Positions 58,754 to 64,000 of a stretch of 64,000 nt of DNA are shown piece after piece. Every line of letters begins with the position of its first letter. Position 1 is the stretch's first letter. The stretch covers positions 558,001 to 622,000 of the forward strand of contig CBFFRP010000146.1 of assembly GCA_965644295.1 (NCBI GenBank), given 5' to 3'. This DNA is from Paraphysomonas bandaiensis (Eukaryota > Chrysophyceae). A program made the position numbers and the translations under genes. The notes beneath the pieces are model-generated. The model was not told the DNA's origin and made no database searches. It saw only the letters and a list, made by a program, of their open reading frames with translations.

Positions 58754-60545
58754 TTAAGAATACATCGAGTCATCATCAATATCGTACTGGGGTGGCCGTA
58801 AGTGGTCCGGGGCTGGTTCTCCGGGCACCGTTCTGCCCCTTCCTGTGCGACCACCAACGTAATTACGACCCCCCATGGGAACACCTGGGGTTGGGTGGAT
58901 GGGGTCGTAACGAGGAACATGTGCACCAGGGCCAAACCCAGGAACAAATGGGTCTCGTCCTTCGCCTTGTACGTGACTTCCACCCCAAAACATAGGATGG
59001 TCAGGACCTGCCGCACAAATGTGATAAAGGCCATGTCAATGATGATTTCATACACATACCCACTACTGATCCACTGCTAGGAGTAGGTATAGACGGTCGC
59101 ATTCCAGGAAAAGGCGGCTCCATATCTCCCCTACCAACACCCATTCCCGTGGACCCCCTTCCATACCCATACAGTGGGTGAGCACCGGTATCAGGTGCAC
59201 GAGCAGGAGTGAGAGAAGGAATGGATTGATACTGCTGTGGAAGTACAGCTGGTCCGGAGTCTGCGGGAGTAGCGTTGGCCTCAGGGGAAAGGACTTGCCG
59301 AATCACACCTCTAACAATGGATTGTAAACTCTAAACGTAAAGAGCTTTAGATTCACGAGAGAAAAGACATTTGCAGAGTATAGAACCACATGACAATTTG
59401 GAGCAGGTTCTCACCGAGGGGTTGCGGTATACTGAATGTATGGGAAATCGCTGAGAGCTAATATCTGAAGAGGTCGCACAGTGCTCAGCAGTGTTTATAT
59501 TCACCCCATTAGGCCCAGAGTTTCCGCCCTTAACAGTAAATGACATCGCCACTACGGCTTCAGAAATAAAAGCACACTGCACACAAAAGTCAGTTGATAT
59601 ATATTCATATACATCAAGTATATGGTCCTTACCATAAGCTTGAACTGCTTTCCAGATAGTGCTTTGTTTTTATACAAAATGACAATTGCGTCCTTGTCTT
59701 TCCTCCAGTTGGGTGGGAGAAAGGCGCCCTTAGGAAGCTCTGTAGAAATGATTCAGCGTTATACTTAAAGTGTCCGTTTCCGACTAAACAATACCTGAAA
59801 GTGGGGGCGCAAAACCTGCCACTACAGGCTGGTCATCTACTCTATCACAAATACAAATAAATCCTTCCCTAAGTATGATGGAATGACAGGCCATTGCGAT
59901 AGCCTCAAGCTGGCTACAAGGATACACTCCACTCTGAACCAAGGGCTGCATGAATTCTGGGAGCGATTCATTGGAACAAGCATCAGTCTGACACATGTTT
60001 AGAATCAAGTAAACTAAAAGTAACCCAATATCCAAATTACCTGTCCATTCTTAGTGTCAGTAGTACTCGACGTGCTATTCTCTGTAGAATCAACTAACTG
60101 AATGCAATCTTTGTTCATCAGCCCACATGATGCAATTGTGTGGGAATGCGTACAAGGGTGGGACAACCCGGTCCGATCTACTTTTACTGAACTGCAGCGG
60201 ATATTCTGCTCCAAGCAACTCTGTATTGGTTGTTAGACGAAACAAACTACATGCACTCATACGAACTTCAACTCTTCCTACAAGCTCTCTGATAGATGTC
60301 TGAGGGCTGATATTCGACAGCACAACATGCTGATTCTCACTCGTCTTCACCTTCAGTGTCAATGCTGTACTTGCGGATGCCTTATGAGACTCTATCATCT
60401 TCTCAAACTTTTGAATAGTGATATTGAGTTCATTAGCGACTAGTTTGGACGCACATCTCTCCTGTACGAACTCCTTCAACCTCAATATATCAGAAGACAC
60501 CGCATCAATATCAATATTGTCTTCTTGTAATCCTTCCATTTCCAT
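58754..60545 (-). CDS. Ubiquitin-like domain + PI31/Fbxo7-type FP domain protein, about 481 aa
   Basis: Exons (minus): 60545-about 60267, 60220-60041, 59987-59795, 59739-59633, 59576-59415, 59330-59060 and 59007-58754. Residues about 60-95 (ALTLKVKTSENQHVVLSNIS-PQTSIRELVGRVE) look like the first half of a ubiquitin-like domain. Residues about 160-300 resemble the FP domain of PI31 and Fbxo7 (LEAIAMACHSIILREGFICI, LPPNWRKDKDAIVILYKN, GKQFKLM). The tail is Gly/Pro/Arg rich with VPRYDPIHP and PAPDHLRPPQYDIDDD, the PI31 C-terminal signature that contacts the 20S proteasome. No F-box seen. The exon 1/2 junction needs a GTT-type donor (GTTCGT or GTTGAA), so that splice is uncertain. Confidence 0.78.
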
Positions 60546-61009
60546 CACGAGAGAGATTCCTTAACAATCACTTGACAGATTAATGAGTTCTTACAAGACC
60601 CTTCTTCATGTGTTGGACCTTCCAGTCAATGGATTTCGTATGTAGTTCTTAAGAATTCCCATCCCAGTGTATGCGAACCACCTCAAACACCAGCGAGGAG
60701 TTTGGAATTCCAAAGTTACTGTATTAGTCTGTATATTGCTGTAGAATGAACTGTATTCTAGATATAGAGATGAACTAAAGGGAGAGTTTGAACGGAAAGA
60801 AAACTGACGTCATTGTTATAAAGTGGTACTCGTGACTTCCACCATGAGAGAAAATTATTTTCAGTTTGAGACCATTCAAGATCACATCTAACCTTTGTGG
60901 TGTTTGTTATGAAATAAGATGAACCGAACTGGTTCAGCAATTGAGTGTTTGTCAAGAGCCGAAATAACAAAAGTGCTTGACTGGTAATTAATAGAGAAGA
61001 CATATAAGC
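60546..61009. promoter_or_regulatory. Divergent upstream region (UBL-PI31 / RPS6)
   Basis: 464 bp; no gene. The RPS6 start codon lies at its right edge. Confidence 0.35.
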
Positions 61010-61879
61010 ATGAAGGTATTGAATGATTGTTATTGTCATGTTATTGTTTATATGTTATGTTAATGGCAGCTGAACATTGCGTACCCGGCCACTGGGGGCC
61101 AGAAATTTATTGAGATCGATGACGAGAAGAGACTGTAAGTTCTCTATAGCTGGTTATCATTGATTCTAATATATGCGTAGTCGTTGTGTTTACGACAAGC
61201 GTATCTCTCAGGAAGTCTCTGGTGACGATCTTGGCGACGAGTTTGCTGGATATGTATGCATTTTATTAATGTGAAATGGCATTATTAATTGTCTACTCAG
61301 GTGTTCCGCATTAGCGGTGGCAATGACAAGCAGGGTTTCCCCATGAAGCAGGGAGTTCTTACTAACACCCGTGTTCGTCTTCTTCTCCGTGACGGACTTT
61401 CTTGCTACCGCTCTCGCCGTGCAGGTGAGCGCAAGCGCAAGTCTGTCAGAGGATGCATTGTCGGCTCCGACATCTCCGTTCTCAACCTTGTTGTCATCAA
61501 GAAGGGTGATGCCGAGATCCCTGATGTAACTGATGTCAGTGTTCCCCGCCGCCTTGGTCCCAAGCGCGCTTCTAAGATCCGTGCTCTCTTCAACTTGGAG
61601 AAGACCGATGATATTAGAAAGTTCATGATTGCCCGCACCTTCGAGAAGAACGGCAAGACCGTGACCAAGCGTGCCAAGATTCAGCGCCTAGTGACCCCAG
61701 TCACCCTTGCTCGCAAGAGACAGCGTATTGCCAAGAAGAAGGCTGCTCTTGAAAACTCCAAGCTCGAGAAGGCTGCATACACCGCCCTTGTCCAGAAGCG
61801 TCTTGCTGAGCAGAAGGAGGCCCGTCGGTCTGAGCTTTCGAAGCGCAGGTCATCTCGCAGAGCAAGCCAGAAGGAGTAG
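61010..61879 (+). CDS. RPS6: 40S ribosomal protein S6 (eS6), 240 aa, four exons
   Basis: Exons 61010-61015 (only ATG AAG), 61070-61134, 61181-61253 and 61301-61879. The joined start, [21 protein letters not shown], is the family N-terminus. [56 protein letters not shown] and [12 protein letters not shown] are typical. The C-terminus ends [11 protein letters not shown], the basic Ser-rich tail phosphorylated by S6 kinases in other eukaryotes. The longest exon is visibly GC-richer with strong codon bias (AAG, CGT/CGC), as expected for a highly expressed gene. Confidence 0.95.
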
Positions 61880-62512
61880 ATATATTATTCTAGGCTAATC
61901 GCTTGTTTTCTTCAACTTAACTAACAACAGTCAGCACATAGTTTAAATCACTTATTTTTGCGGTTCTCCCAGCAGTCGTATTGTTTTCCCAACAGTTGTG
62001 TACCTTGTATTATTTCGAAATTGCGGCAATGTAAACTTGCTTTTTGCTCTGGTTATCGGAAAAAGAACTACAGTTGACTGTATTTTCTTGTTTTGAATTT
62101 TCTCACCAGCAGACACCAATAATTTCATTGTATTGAAATAATGCTGGCGATTTTTACGTTTCAATCGTTCAACATATCGTTGTTGAGCATTCAGGATGAA
62201 TTATCTATAACCAGTCAGACGCCTTTAGCGCAAGCCGCAATATCTATGTATCCATAACCTACACCTAAGCATAATAGAGCGTACATTGTTAAGGTCATGT
62301 CAGTGGATGGTAGATGGCTGTGCTCTTGTGTCATTTGTGCAGGATACAAGTTTCATGTTACTCTACACTGAACGCAATACTGGGGGTAGTGTTCAATAAT
62401 TAAATATATATTAACAAGGTAGAAATTAATCCGTAAACTTGTGGACAACAAATACGCAACGTAATGAACATATTATACAGAATACAGAGGAATGTATCTA
62501 CACAATCGCACT
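61880..62512. other. Intergenic between convergent genes
   Basis: 633 bp of 3' flanks; no gene seen. Confidence 0.5.
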
Positions 62513-63531
62513 TTATTTTCGTGAGACCTTCTGTAATGGTTGCAAGTGAAGTGGAGCAGTTGGAATAAACACTCGAGAAACATGCTCATGGTTCTCTCCT
62601 TTCGTTCTTCTTTGGTAACCAGGACCACTAGAGGAGGTAGTTTTTCCGTTACTGCGCCTCTCGGAGAAAGCTAACAATTTACGCTTCTTATTTTCACTAA
62701 GAGAGTCAGACGAAACCGAAAGGGTACAGAGTTGTTCGTCACGCTTCTTTTTTGCATTTCCACTCAGTTTCTTTGCGACCTTAGCAAAGTGTTCTGCTTC
62801 CTCAGCCTGACAATATGCAAAGAGGGCACGCCACGTCTGTATATCCTTACATTGAACAGCGCTTTTCGTCTGTTCGCTACCATCACTGCTTTCATTTACA
62901 CTCGAGTTCGAACTGCTTAAGGACGACAAATGTTTATATGTTTCTTTCCACTTGGTCTTTAGCTCTGTGGCAGCCTTAGCAACAGCTGGAAAAGGACTGT
63001 GTTTGCTAAGACCGTTAACAGCTACTCCAATACCAGTTTCCTTCATCAGAGGGGCAGAAAAGGCGGCTCTAGATATTAACTTGAGATCGGATAAATATTG
63101 GACTTCTGGTAAATTGGGAATTAATAGTCGTCTCTTCATTTCGTGCATAAAATTCACATTCTCAGGATAAGGATAAAATATGGGCCGGAGTCGGTAATTT
63201 CTAGTAAAAAGGAAATATGAATGAAAAACAGGAGTTATGTAGAAACTTACTCCTCCACTTTTTTTCGCCAAAACACTACATCTATATAAGGATCGTCTCT
63301 AAGTTCAGGACATACCATTTCAAGCATTTGCATGTTCGATACAGTAATCTTGAAGTTCGCCTTCCTCATGACGTCCACCACTCTGTACAGCTCAACACCT
63401 GCACTTGCCCGTCGCAGATATGAAGCACACATGTACTTAATATGTGCGGTGTTCAAGGCAATATAACTGGTACATATGTCTATCAGTGAAGGTACTTCCT
63501 CTTGTCCCTCATCTTCATCAGAGCTGCCCAT
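62513..63531 (-). CDS. TFIIS N-domain / Elongin-A-like protein, 322 aa, two exons
   Basis: Exons 63531-63251 and 63200-62513. Residues about 13-100 start with SLIDICTSYI, which fits the BC-box (SLxxxCxxxI) of Elongin A, and continue to MLEMVCPELRDD...FWRKKVEENY, similar to the F-box-like Elongin-A domain. Residues about 130-185 (LMKETGIGVAVNGLSKH, AVAKAATELKTKWKE) match the TFIIS N-terminal (LW) domain. TWRALFAYCQAEEAEHFAKV follows, then a basic, Ser-rich tail. In animal Elongin A the TFIIS-N domain precedes the Elongin-A domain, so here the order appears reversed. A role in Pol II elongation is likely; the Elongin-A part is tentative. Confidence 0.7.
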
Positions 63532-63938
63532 ATATACTACCACTAGACCCTATATATAACTACACACAAGAATATATCAATTCCACTGCGATGCCGCAAT
63601 ATGAGAATACGGTTTAAAGGACACAGAGTTTCTCTCTGCTTGAATGATGTCTGCTAATGCTCTCCTGTATCGTACAAGTCGAACAAGGACCTTCATATTC
63701 CATCTCCATCTCCATATACACACATATACATGTATGCAGGGATCTGTACAGATGATACCCACAGGAATCTCCCGCCCTGAAAAGAATGTATACCACAGTA
63801 TACAGTGTATTCATACCTCCATATATGCATATATGTTGAGGTGTCTGCCTGTATATCTGCCTGGATCATATCCGGATATCAGCGAACTGTAAGTCGTAAG
63901 TGTTGTAAGTAGCAGGTGTCGGAGATTATTAATTCATA
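63532..63938. other. Intergenic, no gene seen
   Basis: 407 bp AT-rich; upstream of both the Elongin-like gene and the partial frame at the window edge. Confidence 0.4.
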
Positions 63939-64000
63939 ATGAAGCATGTTTTGGTTGGACTAAGTATTGTGACACTGGTTCAACACCGCATAGCTGCCAC
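63939..64000 (+). CDS. Possible start of a secreted protein, cut by the window edge
   Basis: ATG at 63939 opens a frame running to the end of the window: MKHVLVGLSIVTLVQHRIAA. A charged start, a hydrophobic stretch and small residues at the end resemble a signal peptide. Only 20 residues are visible, so the call is weak. Confidence 0.3.
   Translation, partial: MKHVLVGLSIVTLVQHRIAA

Noticed and set aside
60090-60250. Direct read-through of the UBL exon to a stop near 60090, giving a 150-aa stand-alone protein
   Set aside because: The alternative frame after an intron stays open up to the next good donor at 60040 and joins the FP-domain exons in phase, so one longer gene is preferred.

Overview
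The window is nuclear DNA of a eukaryotic protist. Genes lie on both strands, carry many very short GT-AG introns (mostly about 42-60 nt) and use all three standard stop codons. The encoded proteins are plainly eukaryotic: eIF5B, ribosomal protein S6, exosome RRP41, a Rab8-type GTPase, NuA4 subunit Eaf6, the axonemal protein DRC1, and proteasome regulator PI31. DRC1 implies a motile flagellum. Formate dehydrogenase starts with a mitochondrial-type presequence. A secreted M15 peptidase would suit a bacterivore. I cannot name the lineage from sequence alone.

Layout. 1-6.2 kb: one large PDZ plus coiled-coil gene (minus). 6.5-13.2 kb: a transposon block made of two almost identical 2.46-kb direct repeats, each holding a hAT-like element, on either side of a Tigger/pogo-like terminal-inverted-repeat element. 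13.5 kb: Eaf6. 14-17.2 kb: decayed retroelement with a zinc knuckle plus a dispersed repeat. 17.6-24.2 kb: eIF5B (12 exons) and DRC1 (intronless). 24.5-26.3 kb: hAT element with a perfect 8-bp target-site duplication. 27-28.1 kb: myristoylated EF-hand protein. 28.5-36.8 kb: four STK32/YANK-like kinase paralogues, with a rearranged DUF2779 pseudogene between the last two. 37.5-40.2 kb: an intact DUF2779 nuclease gene and an M15 peptidase gene, both bacterial in character. 41.6-55.4 kb: RRP41, formate dehydrogenase, PAPS reductase-glutaredoxin, a GNAT-PhzF fusion, deoxynucleoside kinase, CAP-Gly protein and Rab8. 55.4-58.7 kb: gene-free, with two copies of the dispersed repeat. 58.7-63.5 kb: a UBL-PI31 protein, RPS6 and an Elongin-A/TFIIS-N-like protein. 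A possible secreted-protein gene begins at the right edge.

Most genes are unrelated housekeeping genes with no operon logic. The kinase plus DUF2779 block is one functional cluster shaped by tandem duplication and apparent gene conversion. The most unusual gene structures are the in-frame fusion of a serotonin-N-acetyltransferase-like domain to a PhzF domain (49-50.7 kb), the ubiquitin-like domain ahead of a PI31-type FP domain (58.8-60.5 kb), and the in-frame, stop-free 60-nt introns that interrupt the catalytic loop of two kinases. Exon coordinates were worked out by hand from splice sites, reading frame and protein similarity, and have not been tested against transcripts.
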